Of a stretch of DNA of 52,013 bases, positions 1 to 7,201 are shown in pieces. The notes under the pieces were generated by a model. That model ran no database searches, was not told where the DNA came from, and saw only the letters and a program-made list of their open reading frames with translations. Origin of the DNA: Synergistaceae bacterium (lineage in GTDB: Bacteria > Synergistota > Synergistia > Synergistales > Synergistaceae); the NCBI GenBank assembly GCA_031269245.1, contig JAISZL010000050.1:1-52013 (forward strand), written 5' to 3'. The translations under genes were made by a program, and so were the position numbers. Positions within the stretch are counted from its first letter, which is position 1. Every line of letters starts with the position of its first letter.

Positions 1-348
1 TGATGAGCTGGCGGATACCAGCCGGCCGCATATTCCACAGCGACCGTGGGAGTCAGTACACGTCGGAGGCGGTAAAACAGCTTCTCTCGCGCCTCGGGTT
101 CAGGCAGAGTTTCTCTCGTGCAGGCAAACCCGGAGACAATGCCTGGAGTGAGAGTTTCTTCACCAACCTGAAAAAAGAGGCGGTACACTGGGCACATTTC
201 AAGACCAGAGAGCAGGCCCGCCAAGCTATGTTCGCCTACATCAACGGTTTTTACAACACCCGGCGGAGCCCAAAAACGCCTGGGCTATCTTAGCCCGCTG
301 GAGTGGTTGAAGCATTGGTATCGTAGTAGTACAAATCTGGCCGCTTAA
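1..348 (+). pseudogene. IS3-family transposase (OrfB) C-terminal part, frameshifted, cut by window edge
   Basis: This is the C-terminal half of the DDE integrase core of an IS3-family OrfB transposase. Visible are FHSDRGSQYTS (second catalytic Asp), then GDNAWSESFFTNLKKE with the catalytic Glu, and the family's usual end around FYNTRR. The open frame stops at 291-293, but the expected ending KRLGYLSPLEW continues one frame over from about 274 to a TAA at 346-348. One extra A in the A5 run at 272-276 explains the shift. The reading frame is open at the left edge, so the N-terminal part lies outside. As it stands the product would be truncated by about 20 residues and the copy is probably inactive, unless the homopolymer is a sequencing error. 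It converges on the methyltransferase gene, whose stop codon overlaps its own. Confidence 0.88.
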
Positions 349-2309
349 CTTTCTGTCCGAAAAAGTGTTGACGACCCGTAGTTCACAATCAAGACTTCAT
401 CTGCCGAATTAGACTTGTCTTTGGTGTGGTAATTGCTGTTGCCGTAGCTGTGGTTAAGGTGAATAACACGATACTTCTCAGACCACTCCGTGAGTATCGC
501 ATTTATCTTGCCTTTGCTTGTCAGAACATTTGACAAAGCGAAGCGGATACGCCGCTCGTTCAGCCCATCTAACAGCGCTAGCAAATCGCGCTCACATCGC
601 TCGTTCCAAGCGTCCTGCTCGTTGTATGCGGCGCAGGTAATCAGGTACGGCGGGTCGCAGTAGACAAGACTGTTTCCAGTCAGCCCCATTGTGTCAACTT
701 CGCGGAAGTCAAGGCTTGTAAAGCGATAGTTACCCTCGCAAAGTCTGTCTGCAAACGCAGTCAATTTGGATTTCATTTTATCGTTGAAATCGCGCTTGCC
801 GACGGGCAAATTAAACTCGCCCTTAGCGTTAAAACGAATCTGATTATTGAACGCAAACACAATCAGCACATACAGCATAATGTAGTAGCCGTGATCCTCA
901 TTCTTAGCATTGAAATCGGTGCGAAGTTTGAGAAATGGTTCGCGGTTATAGCTGCCCAATCCCGCTGAGCTTTCACACCCATAAAAGTCGTAGCCGTGTT
1001 CAGTGGAACGCGACAACCCGTACTCCGTAATCACACCGTCAATCCACCGCAGAACGTAACTGCTGCCGAGATTGCGGAATGTGTTATACAGATAGAGCAG
1101 CTGCGGACTGCTGTCATTGAAAATCACTCGTTCGGCATTGACATTCACGCCGACATTACCACCTCCGCAGAACAAGTCAACGAATGTGTCAATCCGCTCC
1201 GGGAAGTGCGGCAAAATCTGAGGCAACAGCTTGAACTTGCCACCCGTATAGTTTAGCGGAGACTGGATAATATCCCGCGTTTTCGGCTTACAAACACACA
1301 GAAATAGCCGTTCCTCGTGTTCGTCTATATCGGACTTGCCTGTCGAGAACGGCTTGTAATCCCGTGTAAACACTCTGACTTCACCTTTCGCCGACAGGAC
1401 GCGCATAATGTCCGAGTCGCTGATTTTGGCGTTTGAGCGGTCGTTGCCCTTTTGCGCCATATTGTTATACGATAGCAGAATATAATGAGCGTTCACGCTG
1501 CGGATTAAATCCTCAAACGCCGCAGCGGCTTTGTTCGTGCAGTAATCGCTCTTGAGCGCAGACCTGTCCATCTTCCGAGCAACGCCCGAAACGGCGGGTT
1601 TCTCCCACCGAGCGATGTTTTCCAAGAGGTGATAAGCATCGCAATACTGCCGTGAGTTGTACGGCGGGTCAATGTAGACCAAATCAGCGGCAATCCGCTT
1701 GACCAACTCGTTTGTGTCCTCGTTATAGCAGACATTGCCGCTGTTCAAATCCCCCAACGGCAACGGCACAGATAGTTCAAGGTGTCTGTCAAACTCCACG
1801 CCCTGCCGAAAAGCGTCATAATGACCGCAAGTGTTAGCGATTTTGTCTGCCGCGTACAAAAGGGATGTAATTAGTAACGCACGTTCACGCTCGTTAATTT
1901 CGCCGTTAGCGCAGCGGGTTTCAACATCCTCGCGCACATATCCGATTTTGCGGCAGTCGGCAAGGCTGAAGAACGTGTCCGCAAAGGTAAGGTTCATATA
2001 GTTATCCGCGACAACTTCAACAGTGTTATAACGCGCGATCAGCCGTTCAATCTTTTCCCGCGAATAAGTCTGCGGACTGAACCAAGCAAGGTGGCAGATG
2101 TAGTTGCTGTAAAGGTTATCATTCGTGATAATCTGCTTGTCCGTGAACGCTGACGCAACCGCGCCTGTTCCGGCAAAAATATCCGCAACGGAATTAACCC
2201 CTGTGCAGTTCTCCGTGACCACGCTTGTGATGAACGGCAGGAGCTTATATTTATTGCCGAGATAACGGCGATTGTTGATGTGGGTAGTTCTCAAAGGTGT
2301 TTTGAGCAT
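345..2309 (-). CDS. Double-domain D12-class DNA adenine N6-methyltransferase (M.FokI-like)
   Basis: 654 residues holding two complete D12-class (Dam-type) methyltransferase domains in tandem. The first has an AdoMet motif FAGTG at 45-49 and the catalytic DPPY at 214-217. The second starts with NYTGGKFKLLP near 353, has FCGGG at 380-384 and DPPY at 552-555. Two such domains in about 650 residues is the plan of M.FokI and M.StsI, where each domain methylates one strand of an asymmetric site; that specificity is inferred here. No restriction endonuclease is visible next to it, so it may be an orphan or its partner may have been lost. The gene is clearly more A+T-rich than the rest of the window and lies beside IS debris, which suggests horizontal transfer. 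The last 10 or so residues (from about 645) are encoded by the presumed IS3 end. The ATG has only a weak ribosome binding site. Confidence 0.85.
   Translation of the reverse strand: MLKTPLRTTHINNRRYLGNKYKLLPFITSVVTENCTGVNSVADIFAGTGAVASAFTDKQIITNDNLYSNYICHLAWFSPQTYSREKIERLIARYNTVEVVADNYMNLTFADTFFSLADCRKIGYVREDVETRCANGEINERERALLITSLLYAADKIANTCGHYDAFRQGVEFDRHLELSVPLPLGDLNSGNVCYNEDTNELVKRIAADLVYIDPPYNSRQYCDAYHLLENIARWEKPAVSGVARKMDRSALKSDYCTNKAAAAFEDLIRSVNAHYILLSYNNMAQKGNDRSNAKISDSDIMRVLSAKGEVRVFTRDYKPFSTGKSDIDEHEERLFLCVCKPKTRDIIQSPLNYTGGKFKLLPQILPHFPERIDTFVDLFCGGGNVGVNVNAERVIFNDSSPQLLYLYNTFRNLGSSYVLRWIDGVITEYGLSRSTEHGYDFYGCESSAGLGSYNREPFLKLRTDFNAKNEDHGYYIMLYVLIVFAFNNQIRFNAKGEFNLPVGKRDFNDKMKSKLTAFADRLCEGNYRFTSLDFREVDTMGLTGNSLVYCDPPYLITCAAYNEQDAWNERCERDLLALLDGLNERRIRFALSNVLTSKGKINAILTEWSEKYRVIHLNHSYGNSNYHTKDKSNSADEVLIVNYGSSTLFRTES
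349..380. mobile_element. Probable right end (inverted repeat) of the IS3-family element
   Basis: Directly after the transposase stop comes CTTTCTGTCCGAAAAAGTG followed by TTGACGACC, the kind of sequence (TGTCCGAAAAA) found in the terminal repeats of many IS3-family elements. The left end is outside the window, so the repeat cannot be paired and the exact boundary is an estimate. The end falls inside the 3' part of the methyltransferase gene on the other strand. Confidence 0.5.
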
Positions 2310-2341
2310 AACTTCGCGTACTATCGGCGCATAAACAGCGT

Positions 2342-2605
2342 CTACTGCGCAGCCCTAAATTTTCTTGCGGCGACAAACCTTGAAAGTAAAAAACAGGCGA
2401 GAAGTTTACGGTAAAAAAGAATCTTGTTCAGGTTCATCAACAATATCGACAGCGCAACGCCGCTCATCGTCGTCTCCTCAAGACGCGTGTACAACATCCC
2501 CCTCCCGTATTTTCCCTTGGCCAAAAGGAAGATGTCCCAACGCAATAGTGTCGCTATTCCAAACAACGTAATATTTACATGTTTCACGGCGTAAGGCGTA
2601 GTCAA
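2342..2605 (-). pseudogene. Possible remnant of a transposase C-terminus (IS1182-like)
   Basis: A short A+T-rich open frame of up to 87 codons. Its middle, GMLYTRLEETTMSGVALS followed by ILLMNLNKIL, resembles the end of IS1182/IS5-type transposases, where a YTR motif precedes a hydrophobic helix ending in MNLKK. No catalytic residues and no convincing ribosome binding site are present, so if it derives from a transposase it is only a scar. The rest of 2310-2715 (about 400 bases between the methyltransferase and the sirtuin) holds no other gene or RNA that I can support. Confidence 0.3.
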
Positions 2606-2715
2606 ACTTTAAAAATCTCTGAAAATACCAACCAGCCCTCTTACTTAAGAAAAACCATTTTTACTAAGATCCCCATCGTTTCATTCAACTCTGTCTCGAT
2701 GCGTCCGCCATACGC

Positions 2716-3444
2716 TCAGCCTAAAAAAAACTTGAGGCTGGCCAGAAAATTACCAATGCCCTCGTTGGTGCGATAGTCTGCCATGTGGTCGTACGGCGTG
2801 ATGTCCCTGTTGCAGATCGCGAGTATCGCGCCAGCTCGCTTAGCCATGACGGGGAGTTGATTGGCCGGCGACACCTGGAGCGACGAGCCGAGCACGATGA
2901 ATACGCCGCAGGCCTCAGCCGCTCTCCAGGACGCGTCGAGGACGCCGCCCGGCAGGCTCTCCTCGAACAGCACCACGCCGGGGCGCAAGCGGCCCCCGCA
3001 CGCCGGACACGGCACGCGCGCCGTGAAATCCTCCTGCGTCGAGGACGCGCCGCACTCTATGCAGCGCACATTACCCACCGAACCGTGGAGCTCGTATATC
3101 GTTCTAGATCCAGCCGCCGCGTGGAGGCCGTCTATGTTCTGGGTTATCACGCAACGGACTATTCCGCGCTCCTCCAGCTCGGCCAGGATTCTGTGCCCGG
3201 CGTTCGGGGCTGCGTCCCTCATCCGCGCGAAACGATTGGAGTAAAACGCGTGAAATTTGTCGTAGTTGTTCCGCATCGCGGTGGCGGTCGCCAGCTCCAT
3301 AGGATCCTCGACGTCCCATATGCCGCCCTTCGAGCGGAAGTCGGACAAACCGGATTCGGTGCTCATTCCGGCTCCGGTGAACACCACAGCGTTCGAACTG
3401 TCGAGCATACGTTTTGCGAGAAGCCTCAGCGCGTCATCGCTCAA
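2716..3444 (-). CDS. cobB: NAD-dependent protein deacylase, SIR2 family (sirtuin)
   Basis: About 242 residues, normal for a bacterial sirtuin, which removes acyl groups from lysines using NAD+ in the cytoplasm. The NAD-binding motif GAGMSTESGLSDFR is at 24-37, TQNID at 101-105 and the catalytic His at 120 (LHG). A zinc site CxxC..CxxC lies at 128/131 and 146/149. The open frame runs further upstream, but the TTG at 3442-3444 is the better start: it has GGAGG nine bases before it and gives the standard N-terminus just ahead of the Rossmann fold. It follows the citrate lyase genes in the same direction with about 145 bases between. Such deacylases often regulate acyl-CoA enzymes, but a link to citrate lyase is not shown by the sequence. 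Confidence 0.93.
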   Translation of the reverse strand: MSDDALRLLAKRMLDSSNAVVFTGAGMSTESGLSDFRSKGGIWDVEDPMELATATAMRNNYDKFHAFYSNRFARMRDAAPNAGHRILAELEERGIVRCVITQNIDGLHAAAGSRTIYELHGSVGNVRCIECGASSTQEDFTARVPCPACGGRLRPGVVLFEESLPGGVLDASWRAAEACGVFIVLGSSLQVSPANQLPVMAKRAGAILAICNRDITPYDHMADYRTNEGIGNFLASLKFFLG

Positions 3445-3590
3445 TTTACACCGCCTCCTTCGAAAGATCAAGAGCGTGGGCACCGCCCGCACCCGCCAGA
3501 TGAGCCAAGCCCCTCTGGACTCCCATAAATATCGCGATGTCCAGGAGAGGCGCTCTCCCGGCGAGGTTTGCGGGGCGCCTCCACAAGGTC

Positions 3591-5153
3591 CTAACGCTCC
3601 AACTGGCGCACCACGTCTATCACTGTGCCGTCGCGCCACTCAACCACGCCAATTATCCTGTCGGTCGTGCGGACGGGCTCCATCGGGCCGCTCAAACGGC
3701 GGGCCCTCTCCGCCAGCTCGTCGATCGGTATCAGGGGGATGTCGCAGCCTGGGCGAAACTCCTGCCACGAGTCCAGCAGATCCTTGCGGCGCGGATTTAT
3801 CGTAACCCCGAACTCCGTAACCACCGCGTCGATTACCTGTCCGGGGGTGGTCAGAGTGTGCACACGGTCGACCACACACGGTATGCGGCCGCGAAGAAGG
3901 GGCTGGGCTATGATGGTGAGTTTTGCCCCGGCGGCGGTGTCCTGATGCCCTCCGATGCCGTGCAGAAGCGCGCCGTCTGCCTCCGTGTTCACGTTCGCGT
4001 TGAAGTCGGCGTCGACCTCGGTGGCGCCCAGTATCACCACGTCGAGCATGTTCACCGCCGCGCCGCAGTTCCACGGGTTGGCGTACCAATCCGCCGATAT
4101 CTCCATGTGGTTCGGATCGTCCAATATGGACCTCGCCGCGTCCAGGTCGAACGATTGCACGTCCATCAGCTTTTGAACCAAACCCTCCCTGAGGAGGCTG
4201 ACGAAGTACCCGGTGATGCCGCCCAGCCCGAAGCTCCCCCGAATGTCCCTCCGCCGCATCGCATCCCTCATGAACGCGGTCACGGCGAGAGGGATGCCTC
4301 CCGCTCCCGTCTGGAAACTTATGCCGTCCATGAAATACGGCGACGACTCTATGAGGCCCGACGCGTACTTCGCTATGAGAAGCCGCAGAGGATCCCTCGT
4401 CACCGCCGTGGTGCCCGACACGATCCCGGACGGGTCGCCTATCCTTTCGCACTCGGCGACGAAATCGACGTAGATGCCTGGGATGGAGACAGGGGATATC
4501 GGATGGCTGTGCAGGTTGTCGGTAATGGCCACAACGCAGTCAGCGCACTCGGCGTCTGTAAAGGCGTAGCCTATCGACCCGCACGCGGACCTGCCGGCAC
4601 GACCTGAGATGTTGCCCGCCCTGTCGGCGGTCGGAGCGGCGATGAACGCCGCGTCTATCCGAACTTCGCCGGACATCACGGCCCTCGGCCTGCCGCCGTG
4701 GCTGCGCAGGACGACAGGCGCCTCCATCCCGCCCTCCGATATGAGCTGGCCGATGGGCCCGTTCACGGAGCCCATTATCCGGCTCACCACCCCGCTCTTG
4801 ATGTGCGGTATTATGTCCCTGTGAACCTCGAACAGAGCTGTGGGGAATATCGTCAGGCCGCGTATCCCCATCTCGGCGCACGCGCCGATAACCTGGTTCA
4901 CGACATGGTCCCCGTTGCGCAGATGATGGTGAAACGAGATGGTCATGCCGCTCGTTAAGCCGCTCGCCGCTATCGCGTCCTTTATTCCGCCCACCACCTT
5001 GCTGCCGCCGTGAGGGACGGAGCCGCGGATTCTCCCGCCCGCCCGGCGCCCGTCGGGCTTGCGCTCGAACGGCCCCTCGTACAGCTTCCCAAAGGTGTCT
5101 CCGTAGCCGTCTATTCGCGTCGGAATGTCCCTGTCAGCGGCGTTCAGCGGCAT
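3591..5153 (-). CDS. citF: Citrate lyase alpha subunit (citrate CoA-transferase)
   Basis: 520 residues, full length for CitF. The alpha subunit moves the acyl carrier from acetyl-ACP to citrate, giving citryl-ACP plus acetate, the first half of anaerobic citrate cleavage. Typical stretches are MTISFHHHLRNGDHVVNQV near 70-88, the glycine-rich GGMEAPVVLRSHGGRPRAV near 141-159, and DGISFQTGAGGIPLAVT in the C-terminal half. It is the last gene of citD-citE-citF and its start overlaps the end of citE by 10 bases, which suggests translational coupling. The complex is cytoplasmic and yields acetate and oxaloacetate. Identification is firm. Confidence 0.96.
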   Translation of the reverse strand: MPLNAADRDIPTRIDGYGDTFGKLYEGPFERKPDGRRAGGRIRGSVPHGGSKVVGGIKDAIAASGLTSGMTISFHHHLRNGDHVVNQVIGACAEMGIRGLTIFPTALFEVHRDIIPHIKSGVVSRIMGSVNGPIGQLISEGGMEAPVVLRSHGGRPRAVMSGEVRIDAAFIAAPTADRAGNISGRAGRSACGSIGYAFTDAECADCVVAITDNLHSHPISPVSIPGIYVDFVAECERIGDPSGIVSGTTAVTRDPLRLLIAKYASGLIESSPYFMDGISFQTGAGGIPLAVTAFMRDAMRRRDIRGSFGLGGITGYFVSLLREGLVQKLMDVQSFDLDAARSILDDPNHMEISADWYANPWNCGAAVNMLDVVILGATEVDADFNANVNTEADGALLHGIGGHQDTAAGAKLTIIAQPLLRGRIPCVVDRVHTLTTPGQVIDAVVTEFGVTINPRRKDLLDSWQEFRPGCDIPLIPIDELAERARRLSGPMEPVRTTDRIIGVVEWRDGTVIDVVRQLER

Positions 5154-6037
5154 GATTTAACCCTCCGCTCGTCAGATTCGCGCGCGCGCCCAGCCCGCTG
5201 GAGGGTGAACTCCGCGCGGCGTATCACCGGGGCGTCGATCATCCGCCCGTCGAGGGCCGCAACGCCCAGCCCGCGCTCCGATGCCTCCCTGGCCGCGGCC
5301 AGGATTCGCTCCGCCCTCTCGACCTCGCTCTCCGTTGGGGCATATATCTCATGGATTATGGGTATCTGATTAGGATGAATGACGCTCTTCCCGTCGAATC
5401 CGAGCTGCTTTACGAACCCGGCCTCCCTCCTCAGACCGTCGTCGTCGGATATATTGGGGAACACCGTGTCGAGCGCGTCAACGCCGGCCGCGCGAGCCGC
5501 CACCACGATCATGCGCCTGATCCACTCCAGCTCGGTCCCCTCGTTGCCGCGGCTGGTCCTCAGGTCAGCGGCCAAGTCCTCGCCCCCGGGGATTATCGCC
5601 GTCACCCTGGGAGACGACGTGGCTATGTCGTAGGCGTTCCACACGCCAAGCGCCGTTTCGAGCAGGCAGAAAATCTCAATGCCGCCAACGGACATTCCCG
5701 ACTTAGACTCCACGGAGGACAGGTATTCGTCCATATCCTTCACCATCCGCGGGGTCTCGGTCTTGGGGGCGCGTATACCCGATATCCCGCACGGGACCAC
5801 GGCGGCTATGTCGTCGCGCCAGCAATCCGTCCCGACGCCGTTGATGCGCACCGTCACCTCGCACTCCCCGAAATCCCCTCGTCTCAACACGTCCCGGACC
5901 AAAACCCTGGCGGCGTCCTTCTCTCCGGCGCTGACTGAGTCCTCGAGGTCTATTATCAAACCATCGGGCCTGAAGAGATGCCCGCGTAGCAACATGTTCG
6001 GGCTGTTGCCCGGAAGATAGAGCATCGTCCTCCTCAT
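5144..6037 (-). CDS. citE: Citrate lyase beta subunit (citryl-ACP lyase)
   Basis: 297 residues, a TIM-barrel lyase of the HpcH/HpaI-CitE family. It splits citryl-ACP into oxaloacetate and acetyl-ACP. The N-terminus MRRTMLYLPGNSPNML and the metal-site motif IIDLEDSV (28-35) are characteristic, as are IPGGEDLAADL with the acidic metal ligand and GFDGKSVIHPNQI near the C-terminus. The start overlaps the citD stop by four bases (ATGA) and the end overlaps citF by 10 bases, so all three subunits are probably made in fixed ratio. Stand-alone CitE-like proteins exist, but the citD and citF neighbours make this the true lyase subunit. Confidence 0.96.
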   Translation of the reverse strand: MRRTMLYLPGNSPNMLLRGHLFRPDGLIIDLEDSVSAGEKDAARVLVRDVLRRGDFGECEVTVRINGVGTDCWRDDIAAVVPCGISGIRAPKTETPRMVKDMDEYLSSVESKSGMSVGGIEIFCLLETALGVWNAYDIATSSPRVTAIIPGGEDLAADLRTSRGNEGTELEWIRRMIVVAARAAGVDALDTVFPNISDDDGLRREAGFVKQLGFDGKSVIHPNQIPIIHEIYAPTESEVERAERILAAAREASERGLGVAALDGRMIDAPVIRRAEFTLQRAGRARESDERRVKSCR

Positions 6038-6324
6038 GACGCGGGACCGCCCGTAAATCTGAGATACGCGCTCTCCACCCTTGCGCCGAGCACAAGATCG
6101 AGAGCGCCGTTGTCCTGGACGTCAACCCTCAAACCGGAGTCCGGCGACACGCCCAGCCCGCTCAAGACATCCCTGACCTTCGCCTCCATCGCGCCCCTGA
6201 ACCTCGAAGCGCCGCTGCCCGCGACCTCTATCGTCATCGGGCCGTCCGACTGCGTTATCGTCACTCGGCAATCCATGGACTCAACCGTCCCCGCCTGCGC
6301 AATTTTCGCGGCAGATCTCTCCAC
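6034..6324 (-). CDS. citD: Citrate lyase gamma subunit (acyl carrier protein)
   Basis: 96 residues, the usual CitD size. It carries the phosphoribosyl-dephospho-CoA arm that holds the acetyl or citryl group. The attachment motif AGTVESMD places the modified serine at residue 16, matching the conserved AGTLESSD of known CitD. The start is GTG at 6324, with GGAGG seven bases upstream. First gene of citDEF. The genes that make and attach the prosthetic group (citG, citX) and the acetate ligase (citC) are not in this window, so they must lie elsewhere for the enzyme to be active. No citrate transporter or CitA/CitB regulator is adjacent either. Confidence 0.94.
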   Translation of the reverse strand: MERSAAKIAQAGTVESMDCRVTITQSDGPMTIEVAGSGASRFRGAMEAKVRDVLSGLGVSPDSGLRVDVQDNGALDLVLGARVESAYLRFTGGPAS

Positions 6325-6586
6325 GTCCCGTCCTCCTATCCGCGTAGCTTTCAGAAGTCTAAATATTCTTCGACAATATCGCTATATTTTATTGCGATTT
6401 TTTTAAAACAGAAAGAGGGCAAATTTACCCAAATTATTCCAACGTCAGGCATTGCGGATCGTTGGACAACGTTAGAAACACAACACAAACCGGGAGAAAT
6501 ACTGAAAAAACATCAGTCAATATCCTCTCTCGCAAAGGGTATAATCAACGAAGCGGCAAAAATTTTCCCGAAAATGGTGATACGCA
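6325..6586. promoter_or_regulatory. Divergent intergenic region between citD and the NYN gene, with a -10 box at 6540-6545
   Basis: 262 A+T-rich bases separate the start of citD (minus) from the NYN gene (plus), so both promoters must lie here. A perfect TATAAT at 6540-6545, 41 bases before the NYN start, is the clearest signal; the -35 region 17 bases upstream is poor. For the cit operon I see several A+T-rich -10-like sequences at 6355-6400 but no convincing pair. No recognisable riboswitch or operator was seen. Confidence 0.45.
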
Positions 6587-7201
6587 ATGGCAAGGACGAT
6601 GGTTTTTATAGATCACATGAATTTTCAAATCGCTCTCAGCGCTTTATACAGCACGGACGCGGCGCCGCGGCTGGACTACAACGAACTGCCGAGGCAGATC
6701 GTCGCCCACGCCAACTCCGGCGAACTGATGAAGACCATACTGTTCATACCGAAGCCGGACGACTTCCTGATGCAGGACGAGGGTCTGGAAAAATACTATC
6801 TCTGGGCGACGGGGATGAGGGTGCAGAGAAACTTCGACGTCATAGAGGGGGACTACATGGCGCGGCCGACGAAGCTGAACGGCGCGATGAACATCAAGGA
6901 CGGCGAGAGCTACTACAAAGTCGAAAAGGGCACGGACGTGAACATAGCCATAAACTCGCTGCGCATGGCGTTCTTCAACGCGTACGACGCGGCGGTGTTC
7001 GTGAGCGGCGACACCGATTACATGCCAATATACGAGACCCTGAGGATGATGGGGAAGCTGGTCATGATCGCCGTGGTAAAGGGGCAGTACATCGGGCGCC
7101 TCATACCGTGCGTGGACGGGTACATCAACCTCGACAGGGCGTTTTTCGAAAAGTGCACGCTGCGCGAAAAATCCGAGAGGCGTCACTCGAAGGGCGCGTG
7201 A
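6587..7201 (+). CDS. NYN-domain protein (LabA/DUF88 family, PIN-like putative nuclease)
   Basis: 204 residues with the NYN fold of PIN-like nucleases. The N-terminal strand carries VFIDHMNF with Asp9 and Asn12. The central part has GTDVNIAINSL and then VFVSGDTDY, giving the four acidic positions expected for a metal-dependent active site. NYN proteins of this type are thought to act on RNA, but no substrate is known for this branch. It is the only plus-strand gene in the first 28 kb apart from the IS. It has its own -10 box, no clear ribosome binding site, and runs 19 bases into the convergent ELM1-like gene. Identification of the domain is firm, the function is not. Confidence 0.85.
   Translation: MARTMVFIDHMNFQIALSALYSTDAAPRLDYNELPRQIVAHANSGELMKTILFIPKPDDFLMQDEGLEKYYLWATGMRVQRNFDVIEGDYMARPTKLNGAMNIKDGESYYKVEKGTDVNIAINSLRMAFFNAYDAAVFVSGDTDYMPIYETLRMMGKLVMIAVVKGQYIGRLIPCVDGYINLDRAFFEKCTLREKSERRHSKGA

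Noticed and set aside
2785-4607. Overlapping plus-strand open frames (247 and 356 codons) opposite the sirtuin and citF
   Set aside because: Both strands cannot be coding at this density; the minus-strand products have complete catalytic motifs and these have none.
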